From the NCBI GenBank assembly GCA_019828565.1, contig JAHDYR010000002.1, forward strand, positions 1-64,000: a DNA stretch of 64,000 nucleotides. The letters are read 5' to 3'. The notes under the pieces are model-generated. The model was not told the origin of the DNA. It was given only the letters and a program-made list of their open reading frames with translations, and did no database searches. The position numbers and the translations under genes were made by a program. This document shows positions 11,215 through 21,413 of the stretch, piece after piece (within the stretch, counting starts at the first letter, position 1; each line of letters begins with the position of its first letter). The DNA is from Carpediemonas membranifera. Lineage: Eukaryota; Fornicata.

Positions 11215-11918
11215 ATGTCGGAAGAAACGATCGTAATCCCCTCGGAGGGTTCTAGCATGTCTCGTCATGACTATGAGCTGCTGTTTGACAAAATACCGGC
11301 AGACTTGAAGGATATTGACTGGAAGCAGGAGGGTAGCTCGTTCCTGGACCGGGACATCACGATAGCGGCCAACGGTGTCTCCAAGAGCGTACAGCTGTAC
11401 ATGACTGATCAGCGCACGCTATATGGAGGCACCGCTGGCAAGGGCATCGCGTCTCGTGCCGAAATCCCTGCGAAGAGCATCATCGGCCTGTACTGCGGCC
11501 GACTGATCGACTTCCAGCCGGATGACCCCACGTACTGCACTCGCGTTGGCACGACGAAGTTCGCTATGGATGCGTCTTCACTGATGGGCAAGCTTGGAGT
11601 CCACACGGTGAACGACTCTGCTGTTTGTAACATGCCTCTCCCCCAATTATTTAGTACCACAATGTCAGTGCTCTTCTGTGCCATGTTTGTGTGGAGGATG
11701 CAGTCTTGCCTGTCATTGTATATGAAGCAAGCGTTGACATTCGTCCGTTTGAGTTCCTCTCGGTCGCCTACGAAGATGACTATTGGGCTGACCCCTTTGT
11801 TTGCCGGCCTCTCGTTGTCGCTGACTTCGAGACACTGCTGACCGACAAAGAGATGACGAAGGAAGGCAAGTTGACCTTGGCATTGCAGTTCTTCGACAAG
11901 GTATCCACGAAGAAATAA
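11215..11918 (+). CDS. SET-domain protein with a 32-bp intron
   Basis: Joining 11,215-11,622 and 11,655-11,918 gives about 223 residues. Visible SET features are GKGIASRAEIPAKSIIGLYC near residue 80 (the R-G/A-x-x-G.GV..A...I....Y.G block) and VNDSAYHNVSA across the splice, corresponding to the INHSC.PN motif. SVAYEDDYW near the end corresponds to the ELT.DY block. SET proteins usually transfer methyl groups from SAM to lysines. The NHSC cysteine/histidine pattern is altered here, so activity is uncertain. No pre-SET or post-SET cysteines are seen. It starts 177 bp after the transposon end at 11,038. Confidence 0.6.
11623..11654 (+). other. 32-bp spliceosomal intron in the SET gene
   Basis: It begins GTTTGTAAC and ends ATTATTTAG. 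Removal is phase 0, restores one frame and creates the expected SET asparagine block. Without removal the frame runs into unrelated sequence. It is similar in length and 3' end to the 29-bp introns at 38,172 and 61,990. Confidence 0.65.
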
Positions 11919-12178
11919 ATATCTGTCTGATTGAGTGATAGTCAAGCGCCACGGGTGATACTACGTCCGCCAACCTTACCTTGCCTTTAAGTATGCCAGT
12001 ACAAAGCACTCACGTGTTACCTTACCATGTAAACAGAGAAATGTGGCATTTATCAGTTGAAGCAACGCCCAGCCCACATCAATATGGGCTGTAGGTTACG
12101 TTTCTGCTGTCTCTAGACGCGCAGTGATCTCACTTACCACCGAACATTTCTTTAGAATTTCGTTCTGAAGAAACCGAT
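11919..12178. other. Intergenic spacer
   Basis: No gene or strong repeat is seen between the SET and HEPN-like genes, which are in the same orientation. Confidence 0.4.
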
Positions 12179-12931
12179 ATGAGCTCTGGGGCGAAGGATT
12201 CAGCAGGATACGCCAGCATGATGTTTGAAGCGCTACTGAGGATGATTCCGAAGCTGCAGGAGTACATCGCGAGGTACCGTGGTGACGGTGGCGAGATGGA
12301 TCCGGCTATGCTTTTGCAAGCGATCCTACATCGTGTTCCTGATCTTCACCACGCTGATAAGAGACATATACGCGAGCTGTTGGCAGCTCGAAACTCAATC
12401 TGCCACAATCGCGATGTTTCCAGTGCTGCCGATTTTGCATCCTTTGAGATGTCGGTCACATGCGTCATGTCGTTTGTGACGCAGAAGGTGGGCCGTGATG
12501 ACGGCTTCAATGCCTTCATGGAGGCTCTGCACAACGAGGCGAACGGGGGGCCGACCAGGACGCGAGTTCACCCGCAAGCCCCTTCCCGCAGGGACTCCCA
12601 GCCTGTCAGGATAGTCGAGAAGCGGGTTGAGGTACCTGTTTACATGACTGCGCTGGGTCCTGATCCTGATAAGCCGAGGATGGTGGGAAAATGCCAGCAG
12701 TTTTCGCCACAGGGTGAGCATGCAGAGACTCAGACTGTGCGAGACCTAGAGGAGGCGTCTACTCAGACAGAGCTCTTGGTTGAGCCTGTTAGTACCCTGC
12801 GCACGGATGAATTATCTCGACGCGTCGTCAAGACCGCGATGTGCGATCTGCTTCGACAGAAGCTGAAGGAGAAAGCCACCGATCGTATTAGCAGGGTCAT
12901 GCGTTGTGTGCGGTGGGTCCGTGGACGATAG
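12179..12931 (+). CDS. HEPN-like protein with xQTE-rich tail
   Basis: About 250 residues. The N-terminal half is predicted helical and contains LLAARNSICHNRD near residue 70, an R-x4-H signature as found in HEPN domains. These are often metal-independent ribonucleases in toxins, defence proteins and RNA-processing factors, and sometimes inactive. The C-terminal half is polar, with repeated threonine-glutamine-glutamate motifs (TQT, STQTE) and a short helix. Similar xQTE motifs occur in the coiled-coil protein at 38-39.8 kb, which is otherwise unlike it. Another reading frame (12,906-13,109) overlaps the end and may be the true C-terminus after a frameshift. The HEPN call rests on one motif and helical context. 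Confidence 0.4.
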   Translation: MSSGAKDSAGYASMMFEALLRMIPKLQEYIARYRGDGGEMDPAMLLQAILHRVPDLHHADKRHIRELLAARNSICHNRDVSSAADFASFEMSVTCVMSFVTQKVGRDDGFNAFMEALHNEANGGPTRTRVHPQAPSRRDSQPVRIVEKRVEVPVYMTALGPDPDKPRMVGKCQQFSPQGEHAETQTVRDLEEASTQTELLVEPVSTLRTDELSRRVVKTAMCDLLRQKLKEKATDRISRVMRCVRWVRGR

Positions 12932-13109
12932 AGAGTGGGCCTGCACGCGACGTGGCACCAAGACGCCGAAGTCTAGCTGCCGAGATTTGTTGAAGCAGGC
13001 CACTGTTGATGCTTCAGCCGCAAGAGCAACAAAGAAGGCGCACGACACACGTAAGGTATATTTGACGGGAAAGGCAGTGGCCTGGCTTAACTCGCAGATG
13101 GAGAAATAA
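12906..13109 (+). CDS. Possible continuation of the HEPN-like protein
   Basis: This 67-codon frame is rich in Lys, Ala and Thr, looks protein-like and overlaps the preceding stop by 26 bp in another frame. No GT-AG pair of suitable length joining the two frames was found. A one-base error or ribosomal frameshift would be needed. It could also be a chance ORF. Confidence 0.3.
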   Translation: MCGGSVDDREWACTRRGTKTPKSSCRDLLKQATVDASAARATKKAHDTRKVYLTGKAVAWLNSQMEK

Positions 13110-13337
13110 AAGATTCAGAGTCAATGGATATGTTTACAGCTTCAGTCATTCCATCTGTCGTCAGGGGTATCCAGATCGGACAGGGAGATGGGTCTTTTCA
13201 GACTCTGCATCCCCGCTTCGTGCAGGATACGGTTCGCGTGCCTGACTGTCATGGGGGACTACCCCAGAGCGAATCAAGGTCCTTGGACATCCAGATAAGG
13301 GTCTCAAAGGCAGGGTGATCCACGGCAGCCTCTTGCA

Positions 13338-13799
13338 TCAACTCCTGTAGCGCGGGTCTAAGTCACGTAGGTCTGCGACATACGATCCCAGCCGGCAGAG
13401 AGCAACGACTAGGGCGAGCTGACGGTGGGACTCGGCAATGTCGTACTTCAGAGCACCCGTGAGCTTGTCGTACTCTTCCTCAGTCAGCACCTGGCGTGCC
13501 GGAAGCGTGTGAGTCCTTATCCTGCAAATTAGGTCGGTTTCGGCACCAGCAGTGCGAAGAAGGCGAACGAGAGCCTGTTGAGGCATCGAGATGGACTTGT
13601 ACCGTCCAAAACGGCAACAGAAGGACAGAGAGTCCAGAAACTGTTCGAATACGTCACTATTTTGTCGGATCTCTGTGATAATAACAACATCAGCATCCTC
13701 ATCGTCGCACTCAAGGTAAACGCACAGTTTTTGATATGTCTGCTTGTATTGCTCCTTCGTAGAGCGCTTCAGTCCCTCTAGAGCGTGCTTCAGCAGCAT
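13338..13799 (-). pseudogene. Tyrosine-recombinase-like (YR) protein, N-terminal half only
   Basis: Begins at ATG 13,799 and reads inward from the element end at 14,877. Residues 10-105 resemble the SAM-like core-binding domain (RSTKEQYKQTYQKLCVYL). They are followed by LTEEEYDKLTGAL and LALVVALCRLGSYVADLRDLD, which fit the start of the YR catalytic domain. The usual first catalytic Arg after the Gly is replaced (GSYVADLRDLD). The half bearing the HxxR and Tyr motifs is absent, so it cannot be active as read. Phage-integrase folds are carried by Cryptons, DIRS and Starship elements. Which of these it resembles cannot be decided without a search. Confidence 0.45.
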
Positions 13800-14215
13800 T
13801 TCGATCGAGATTAAAAATCACCCGAATTCTAGCTCTGTTCTGGCCGCTGCAGGCACCGCTGGGCGCGATAGAGCTCGGAGCGGCGTTGTCTGCCAAAAAG
13901 AGCATATTGCTCCCGGTGAAAATTGAACCCACGATCTGGAGGCTGTGTACAAAGTCTCTTCCCTCTATGCCACGACTTATGGGAAATCCGCCCTTATTAA
14001 TCTCCCTACAGGGAATATAGGCCATTTTGGAGGTATGAGCGACCGGGAGGGGGGAGATTGGGGGACATTTATGGTATGGCTGGACTCTACTCGGGCAGAC
14101 TATTATAACGAGGCTCAGACCATACCTCTACGGCCGCTATACGAGGAGAAACGAGCCAGTAAGGGCACTAGCGGCCCATGGCCGCAGCAGCGCCCAGCCA
14201 AACTCAGCTATAGTG

Positions 14216-14515
14216 TCACCTGAGGCCCCAAATGACGTGCTGATCAGGTCGACTCCCATCTATTGACTTGGTAATTGCAGAGGGCGTCTGAACGCGATGT
14301 CCTAATAACCGACTTGGTCGGAGCGGTTCGGCGATGACTCCGTTGTATTCCACACCTTCTTCTGATGCCGAAACATGCAGTCCTTTATAGTCAACGCGCG
14401 TCCTGTCCGTCAGGCATGAAGGGCATTCAGCAGAGGCATTGCTGCGGTCTGCAGGCCGCCCTAGCGCTTCAGGATGGCCAACTGCATGATCTGGACCCAT
14501 GTCTATCAAATCCAT
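14216..14515 (-). CDS. Conserved small ORF in the YR-side element arm (copy 1)
   Basis: About 100 codons, open in both copies of this arm (second copy 33,006-33,305, + strand). Differences include several amino-acid changes but no stops. It holds a CPSC pair in AECPSCLTDRTRVD. No family is recognised. It may be coding or simply a conserved stretch with few differences. Confidence 0.3.
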   Translation of the reverse strand: MDLIDMGPDHAVGHPEALGRPADRSNASAECPSCLTDRTRVDYKGLHVSASEEGVEYNGVIAEPLRPSRLLGHRVQTPSAITKSIDGSRPDQHVIWGLR

Positions 14516-14803
14516 TTTGATCACATCAAACGTGTGTCAAATCCGGCAAATCGATTTTGCGATTAAAAAAGGGGCAGAGGGGAGGAAGCGACCCATAAGG
14601 CGTACCTATGGACCATTTCCTCCCCCCTGCCCGTTTTTTGAGTCTCAACTCTCAATTCCAATTTGTCCCTATGTTACTTTTTTCTAGCAGGATTAAAAGT
14701 TTGATACTGCGCATGCGTATTGCTTAGGTATAGCCAAGTACTACCATACCACTTTGAAGATCCAGCTCCGGCTCATCGTCGAGTTCATTTTTTCTTGCAA
14801 CCG

Positions 14804-14877
14804 TAGATAATCTAGGTTTTTTAGGCCCTAGATTATCTAGAAAAAATCGTAGATTATCTACCGACTTTCACAGTATG
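14804..14877 (+). mobile_element. Terminus of a CATACTGT-type element with TAGATWATCTA palindromes
   Basis: It ends in CACAGTATG at 14,877. Three 11-bp palindromic boxes, TAGATAATCTA (14,804) and TAGATTATCTA (14,829 and 14,850), are spaced 25 and 21 bp. The inner flank (TTGCAAGAAAAAATGAACTC, reverse orientation) and about 1.1 kb beyond it match the arm at 32,725-33,755. Only the palindromes differ from that arm. The YR-like gene follows 1.08 kb inward. The matching far end of this element was not found. Confidence 0.7.
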
Positions 14878-15597
14878 GAGGCGCACGAGGCGCGTGACAG
14901 ATGGGCTAAGGAAGGTTGCAAGGGGAGGTAGTTGGAGATTGAGGGCTCTCGCTTGAACTTGGTAGTGATCGACGTCGTCCTGGAAGGTGAAGAAGGCAGA
15001 ACGCGTAAGCGATCGCAAATACGGGATGGTGATGCCAAAAGACTGCATGTAGTATCGATACTGTGCTTGGTTTGGCCTTGAAGGGAACTTTCCAATTAAT
15101 GGATGAGAACTGATTTACTCCTGGAAACCGCAGTGGTGAAAATGGTCAAAAACCAAAACCTTAAACTGCGCCTCTGTGACGGGCAGGGGACAGGAACACC
15201 GAAGGGAAACGATGAACTAACTTTAAATTGACTTTGACGATCATTGACCAATCATAAAAAGAACTGATTGGGACAGCTAACACAACGTGACACTGCCTCC
15301 ATGAGTGGGCATAGGCCGTCTATGTTCGTAGGGGGTTCAATTGGGGTCGCCATTCGGCCCCTCATCAATTGATTCAGAAGGATGGTGGTGAACTCGCATG
15401 GTGGAAAATCTGTCCGGATACACGCAAAATCATACAACGAACCGCTAAGTAACTAATCAACATCATTATTCTTGAACGGCGTCGTGTTCCGCATCATTCT
15501 CAACGCAAAGCACACAATACAAGAGCCGCACTTGCAAATCTGCGGTTTCTGCCTCCGCAATGAGAGATGTGGAGTATTATTAAGTAGATGACGACAA
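14878..15597 (-). other. Gag-like or unassigned coding remnants (copy 1)
   Basis: A reverse-strand frame from ATG 15,048 reads MQSFGITIPYLRSLTR and is cut by the transposon end at 14,877. Its continuation (IDDIPDGDLFDTIATEFFKF) is found at 21,138-21,296, so the original gene was later split by Ty3 elements. The helical, polar composition would suit a retrotransposon Gag, but no zinc knuckle is attached. Further right, 15,252-15,437 (-) encodes a 61-residue piece that is longer (91 residues) in the duplicate at 32.1-32.4 kb because of one A in a homopolymer. The region is duplicated at 31,838-32,576. Confidence 0.35.
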
Positions 15598-17000
15598 CTA
15601 GAGAGCTTTACGGGCGCTCTTCATCTTCTTGAGCAATTGGGGATGCTCAGCAAGATAGTCGTCAAGGGCAGCGAGCTTGTCGAGGTCTCGGGTATAAGGC
15701 TCCCAAGTTGCCTCACTATCGTCGTAGCCGTGCCAGAGCACGTGGAATTGGAGGTTCCTCTGCCTCCAGCGGTGGGCGTCAACTCCTCGGACGACATACT
15801 CGTTGTGCAGGCGGGCGGCCCATCGTTGCAGCTCAGCATCTGTATATGACCCCTTAAACGTATAAAGAGAGTCTGCGTGCGCTGTGACGGTTGCAAGAGT
15901 TGTCAGGTCCCTGAGGGTGTAGACGTTAGGGTGGTCGCCAGGTGAGAGGACTCGCATAGGGCCTCGGATGATAGGGCCAACGGGCGTGTCTCGCCGGAGT
16001 AGAACCGCTGCGCCAACGATTGGTGCGTGCGTCTCCGAAGGGGGCTCACGTGACACTGCTGATCCTTGGTGGGCCTGAAGGGCGAGGAGGGATGAGCGGA
16101 AGTGCTCGAGGGAAATAGGGGAGTCATCGGTCGCGTTGTTGGTCGTGTGGAGCTGCTTGCCGAAGAGAGCAGCGTTGGCTGAAAAGGCCGCTGTACTCAT
16201 AGGGGATGTCGTTGAGCAGAATCACTGTGTTGGGGACTTCCTCAGGCCAGCTCCTGCCTGATTCAAGGGTAAAAGCCTTCAAATGGCGCTTGATCTCGGC
16301 GTTGCGTCTTTTCAACTACACCACGGCCTGCCGGGTGATAAGCTGTACGGAGTTTATGCCTAATGCCATTCTCGGCCACGAATGACTTGAATGCCTGGGA
16401 AGAGAATCCGGATGCGTTGTCAGAGACGATAGCTTCGGGTATTCCATAGTGTTTGATCCAGTGTTCTAAAGAGTTGATGACCTCTGCTGTCGAGGTCGAC
16501 TGTGTCGGGTACACTTGGGTGAGCTTAGAGAATGTGTCAACTACGACTAGTGCGTGCCGGAGTGAGGGGTGACCATCTAGCGGACCAATGTGGTCCATTT
16601 GTACCACTTGGAAGGGGTATGCCCCAGCCAATGCATGCGGGTGCTGGCTGACGGGTTGAACGTTCAGACGGGTGAGCTGACAGACTGGGCACTCACTTAC
16701 CCATTGTTGGACGTCTTTGTGGAGACCCGGCCAAGATTGTCCCGCATTCGCGATGCGTCGGCAGGTGGCGCGAACACCGAGGTGTCCTGCTGAACCGCCA
16801 TGGTGTGCCTTGAACGTCTCGCGCTTGTTGAGCGATGCTTCTGCAGTGCTCACATGGACTAGGCGAGATAGCGTGTCAGCGACGGTGTTCTCTTGACCAG
16901 GGATATGGACGAGGTCGAAGTCGAACTCATTCATCGCCAGCGAATGACTTTGGCGTTGGTGGATTTGTGGGCAAATAAGAACCAGTCTGCAGCACTCATC
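15598..17000 (-). mobile_element. Ty3 fragment 1: RNase H end, integrase and chromodomain
   Basis: Reading leftward it contains the end of RNase H (DLVHIPGQENTVADTLSRL), an integrase zinc region (HHGG...CPVCQL), the catalytic core with MDHIGPLDG, SDNASGFSS and GVVE, and a chromodomain (YVVRGVDAHRWRQR... ATWEPYTR). Two extra bases in short homopolymers (T4 at 16,311 and A4 at 16,183) break the frame compared with the copy at 41.8-43.2 kb. The 5' part (Gag, protease, RT) is missing. It is joined directly to an RCC1-like fragment near 17,000. Chromodomains direct Ty3 integrases to chromatin. Confidence 0.75.
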
Positions 17001-18045
17001 CGGATCTTGAAGTGCCACGAAAGTGCCACTATCCGACGATCCCATCGCAAAGGCAATGGCCGAAAACGGGGCAGAGACAAACGTCGACATCATGGAAGTC
17101 ACAGTTGTTTGGCCATTCGAGGCCAACACAACATAAGACGCGTTCATGGCGAAGCTACAGGCACCAGTAGGAATGGAGAGACTCTGGAAGGTGCATGTTT
17201 CCTTGCCTGCGAGATTGAACGCGGTCCTGAGGCATCTAGGTGGATCGCCAGCATAAAGCAACCTAGAAACAGAGTGAATCACATTACACTTGTCTGACGA
17301 GAAGATGAGACGGTTAATCTCGACGTCAGATGGCATGAACTCTGTCAATGAGGCATTACTCCCAACTCCGAGCTGCCCATGAGTGTTATCACCAGCAATC
17401 CACTGCTTTGCTTTGATGCGAAAGACAACAAAACGATCAAATGCGTCAATTGCCGTCGGATTCAGCGAGTGAATGCAGCTGAAGCTAGCGTAATCACAGT
17501 GACTAGTCCTCCAAAACCATGTGCCCGAGACAAATATGCCTTCACTACAGCTCAAGAGCACATACTTTCTCAGCAGCTGTAGACAGGTGATGTTGACGAA
17601 CTTCCATGGCGGATAGTTACGGCAAACCTCACTGACAGAATGGAAGAACCTGACTCGATGGCAATGGTAATACGAGTCAATCCAGGTTAACCCTCCAGCT
17701 GTGATCCCGTAGCACCTCATCTCATCGTAGTAAAACTGAGGGAAGAAATGGCCGGCGACTCTAAGTTTGAGCGTGTCTCGCTTCGCGAAACAAACCCCCC
17801 GAAAGTACAAGAGAGTACCGCCGTAACAAGGGTGTTGTGCTGTCTCTCTCTTGGTGGTATGAAACTGGAGGAAGAACATCTTGCAGGCAAACCACCAGGG
17901 GCTCTCATCACCAACACCCGCCTCCATAAATATTGCCCAGACTGTCGCTTGAAGAAGCGTAAAAAGCGTGTGGGGCAAATGGGCATCTGCATCCGGGTAG
18001 TTGATCGTAAATGACGCATGCTCTGATCGGAGCATAATCTCTATG
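17000..18045 (-). pseudogene. RCC1-like fragment (duplicate of the 43-44 kb copy)
   Basis: Nearly identical to 43,156-44,201. It contains the helical domain, THGQLGVGSN and following RCC1-like blades. It is cut on the right at 18,045, where Ty3 element 2 begins in the middle of its integrase, so the first ~90 residues are lost. It is fused at the left in frame to the RNase H/integrase fragment. Confidence 0.65.
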
Positions 18046-21000
18046 CGGTTGGTTCGCTCTTTCCACCATCCCATTGGCCTGAGGATGGTACGCGGTGGTG
18101 ATATGCTGCTGGAACCCCACCTCTTGCGATAGTCGTCGGAATAGGCCATTGTGAAACTCAGATCCGCCGTCTGACTGGAGTACTTGCGGCGCTCCATATC
18201 TTAGGACCCAGGTATTGATAAAGGCCTCGGCTGCTTCTTTTCCGGAGTTGCTCTTGGCAGGGACTAATTCAGTCCAGCGAGAGCACATATCTACCATGAC
18301 GGTAATATACGAGTACCCGTCACAGGACGGCAAAGGACCCATCGTGTCGATTGCCACGCGTTGTAGTGGGGTGTCAACAGCTGTGTGGAGACCGTCGGGT
18401 TGGTCGACCGGCGGCCGATCGAGGACTTGGCAGATCGGACAGTCGGATACGACCCTATCAACTGCATCGCGTGAGACTGACAGTCCTTGGCCACGGAGGC
18501 GCTCGATCGTAAGACGTCTCGACAGGTGGACGTCGGCGAACAAGTGAGCTTGGTGAATCTGTTCGGTCGTTGCTGTCTTCTTGGCCATGGCAAACACCCT
18601 AGACAAACCGTCAGCGGCACCGTTATCGAGACCGGGAACGTGGGAGATAGTGAAATCGAGATCGGCGATAGAATCGGCCCAGCGCCTGACCTTAGCGTTG
18701 ATCGACTTATACATATAGAGCAAGTTACGGTGGTCGGTCTTGATCTCGAAGCGCTCCCAGCACAAGAACTTGCGCCAGGCCTGGAGCGCGGACACAATGG
18801 CGTACGCCTCTTTTCACCAACACTCCACCGCGACTGTACATTATTAAATGCCTTCGATAGATAGCAGACGGGCTTGCCGTCTTGGAGGAGAACCGCTCCG
18901 TATCCCACGGCGGAAGCGTCAGTCATAACAACGTGTGGACGCGTGGCGTCGAAGATCGCGAGTGCATCCGCGGAGCAGAGGGCGGCTTTCGCGTCTTCTA
19001 GTGCTTTGGAGACGTCAGCGCTTGTAGAACTCGTCTTACCGGACATTGCATCCGTTATAGGCTTGACTCGCTCGGCGAAGAAAGGGATATGATCGCGGAA
19101 GTAGTTCAGGAACCCGTGAAGGGCCTGGAACCCTCTTGTGGACTTCGGGACTTTCAACTGTGCTATATCTTCAACACGCTGAGGCGAAATGCGAACCGTA
19201 CCATTGTGGATGATCCACCCCAAGAATTCAACTTCGGCACAGTCGAACTGGCACTTATCCCGACCCAGGTGGAGTCTCATCTTTTCGACTCGGGCCATCA
19301 CTCGCTCTAGGTTATCCAGATACTCTGCCTCAGAGTCTCCCATTACAATAATGTCATCAATATAGATAATGCAGGAAGCTCCGACCAGACCCTCGAACGC
19401 AGTCTCCATCGCGCGCTGGAAATAAGCCCCAGCGTTCCGCAGGCCAAACGGCATGCGAGTGTACTGATACTGTCCGAAGACAGTTCGGAAGGCCGTTAGG
19501 TGGCGACAACGCTCGGTTAGCGCGATTTGGTGGTAACCTGCTGCAAGGTCAAGAGTGGCGAAGATCCTCTTGCGACTCAATTGTGCCAAGATCTCGTCAA
19601 TGCGAGGAATCGGATAGTCAAACGGCTCGGTCAAGGAGTTAATTTCCCGGAAATTGACCACGAACCGCGTCTTCTCACCCTTCTTGGGGACAACGATCGT
19701 CGGGCTAGAATACTCAGACTGACAGGCCTCTATGAAGCCTTTTGCAAGCAAGGTGTCAACGTGCTCCTTAACGATGGGGACCTTAGGAGGAGGCACAAAG
19801 TATGGACGGACGTTCACGACCTTGTTTCCCTTGATCACCAGGTCGTAGGGGTCTAGTAGGCTAGGCGCATCACGCTCTTTGAAGTTGGAGGCGTATCGTC
19901 GAAGTATAGACGACTGTCGGTCGCGTGCCTCTTGGGACAGCTCGGACATGGCTTGTGCGATGTATTTCGTGGCCGGTGGGGTCTCACTAGAGTCCTCAGT
20001 CGGGTCGGAGGAGCTGGGAATGGCGCTTGGCAAGAGTCCGAGACTTACCATCTGAGGAAATCCGATGATGATGTCGAACGCAGTGTCTATCACGTAGGCG
20101 CGCGAATTTTGAATCCGAAACAGAATGAACACACCGACGCTGATTTACTCCCTTCTTGGTAGGGCAGTAATCGGCCAGGTGTCCTGACTTGTGGCACTTA
20201 GGGCAGAATGCCTTCGGCTCAGCGCACTTGAAAGACGGATGCCCGGGCTTACCGCAGTTGTAGCACACGTACTGCTTCTTGGGCTTGTTCTGACGGTTGG
20301 GCTTCACTATGGGCTTCGAACCTTGGCGTTCGTGGCGCTCCGAGGGATCTTGGTGGTCACTGCGTGGCTCGCGCTCGTGAACATGTGGAGCTCTGGGACG
20401 GGCAGCAGCGGGGGAGAAGGAGTTCACCATCTCTTGCGACTCCTGTTGGTCGCGTGACATTGCCATGACTTTCGGCATGATCGAGGGGATGTCGAGGCCT
20501 TCTGCGAGCTCCTTGACCTTGTACATGATCGTGTTGGATCCTTGCACGCGGAAGCATCTGCAGTACGTCTCTTTGAGCACATCCTCAGGTACATCTGGAT
20601 TGACTAACAGCTGGAGCGCCTTGAACTTCCGATTGACGTTATTGACCTCGACGGGGTCGAAGGTCTTGGCGCGTAGACGGAAAAGATCGAGCTGAGCGGT
20701 GGATCTGCTGGGACGCAGTACGCTGCCTAGGCGCTTGAGGATTCGTAGATCGCTGAAGTTGCGCTTTTGACGGCGGCGCTCGGTAGTTGCCATCAGTAAC
20801 GGTACGTAATCATCGTCTTCGGAGTTACCGGCCTCGTCGATGCATTGCGAGACATAGTCAGCGATAGATGGATCGACGAGTTCGGAGATATCGGCCTTAC
20901 CGCCGAGGGAACGGTACGTTTGGAGGTGAAGGTAAAAATCAAGCAACGCCTTCATTGAAGGGTCGCGGAATAGCGGGGGAACCGCTTTTTCTTTGTTCTT

Positions 21001-21137
21001 AAATGTCATGATGAAAGGGGAATACTAGTATTGTGGTCTGTCAAGACTTAGAAGAACTTTTAGTAAAAGCAAAGAAGAGAGGGTTTGACCCTGCTGTGGT
21101 AAATATGGCAATAATAAATATATCAACTATGTAAACA
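18046..21137 (-). mobile_element. Ty3 element 2, 3'-truncated: LTR, Gag and Pol
   Basis: Runs leftward from a putative 106-bp 5' LTR (21,032-21,137, TG...CA) through Gag (ATG 21,009; two zinc knuckles CYNCGKPGHPSFKC and CPKCHKSGHLADYC) and RT (FVVNFREINS, IIYIDDIIVMGD). RNase H (TDASAVGYG, DHRNLLYMY) and the integrase core (DTMGPLP, SDGGSEF) follow. It stops exactly at the GMVERAN glutamate region at 18,045, where an RCC1-like fragment begins. The protease is largely missing near 20,100, and frames change there and near 18,800. Non-autonomous as read. Confidence 0.8.
21032..21137 (-). repeat. Putative 106-bp 5' LTR of Ty3 element 2
   Basis: On the minus strand it starts TGTTTACATAG and ends GACCACA. 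It is followed by ATACTAGTATT, a palindrome shared with Ty3 element 4 at the same position, and by the Gag ATG 22 bp beyond the LTR. The 3' LTR is not available for comparison, so the boundaries are inferred from the TG/CA ends and the shared motif. Confidence 0.5.
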
Positions 21138-21296
21138 ATGGGTAGGACCCTGACAGGCCGGCGGCTCGAGGGAGCGCAGGCGGAGGCGCTGGATAGACTG
21201 GTAAGCTTCAACTTGTGTATGAAACTTGAAGAACTCGGTCGCGATAGTGTCGAAGAGGTCGCCGTCGGGGATATCGTCGATAGGGACGCGGAGGCG
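21138..21296 (-). pseudogene. Detached piece of the Gag-like ORF
   Basis: The minus-strand frame IDDIPDGDLFDTIATEFFKF joins, across the Ty3 element 3 insertion, to the frame at 31,838-32,006. The GGCG at 21,293-21,296 is the target duplication of element 3. The piece is bounded on its other side by the LTR of element 2. Confidence 0.45.
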
Positions 21297-21398
21297 TGTT
21301 GGTTCATCAATAGATTATTTAATAGTCTTGAGTCGTCCAGCTCGACACATGGGTGTCGAGCTCTATTCTTTGTAAAGCTTTGTTCTCACGAACCCACA
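21297..21398 (+). repeat. 5' LTR of Ty3 element 3 (102 bp)
   Basis: TGTTGG...CCCACA. It contains an internal hairpin AGCTCGACAC / GTGTCGAGCT, a candidate transcript-end structure. It is followed at once by the 10-bp palindrome GTAACGTTAC, where a primer-binding site is expected, and then by the Gag ATG at 21,414. Confidence 0.85.
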
Positions 21399-21413
21399 GT
21401 AACGTTACTTACA

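Noticed and set aside
12896-12931. Short intron joining the HEPN-like ORF to the downstream frame
   Set aside because: Candidate GT-AG pairs of plausible size (29 and 36 bp) do not give the needed frame. Those that do are 19 bp or shorter.
16893-17297. 134-codon plus-strand frame repeated at 43,049-43,453
   Set aside because: It is the complement of the RCC1/integrase coding strand and is kept only because the region is duplicated.
21138-21413. Apparent N-terminal extension of the Ty3 element 3 Gag
   Set aside because: The frame runs through the LTR and the flanking disrupted gene. Transcription starts inside the LTR, so Gag begins at ATG 21,414.
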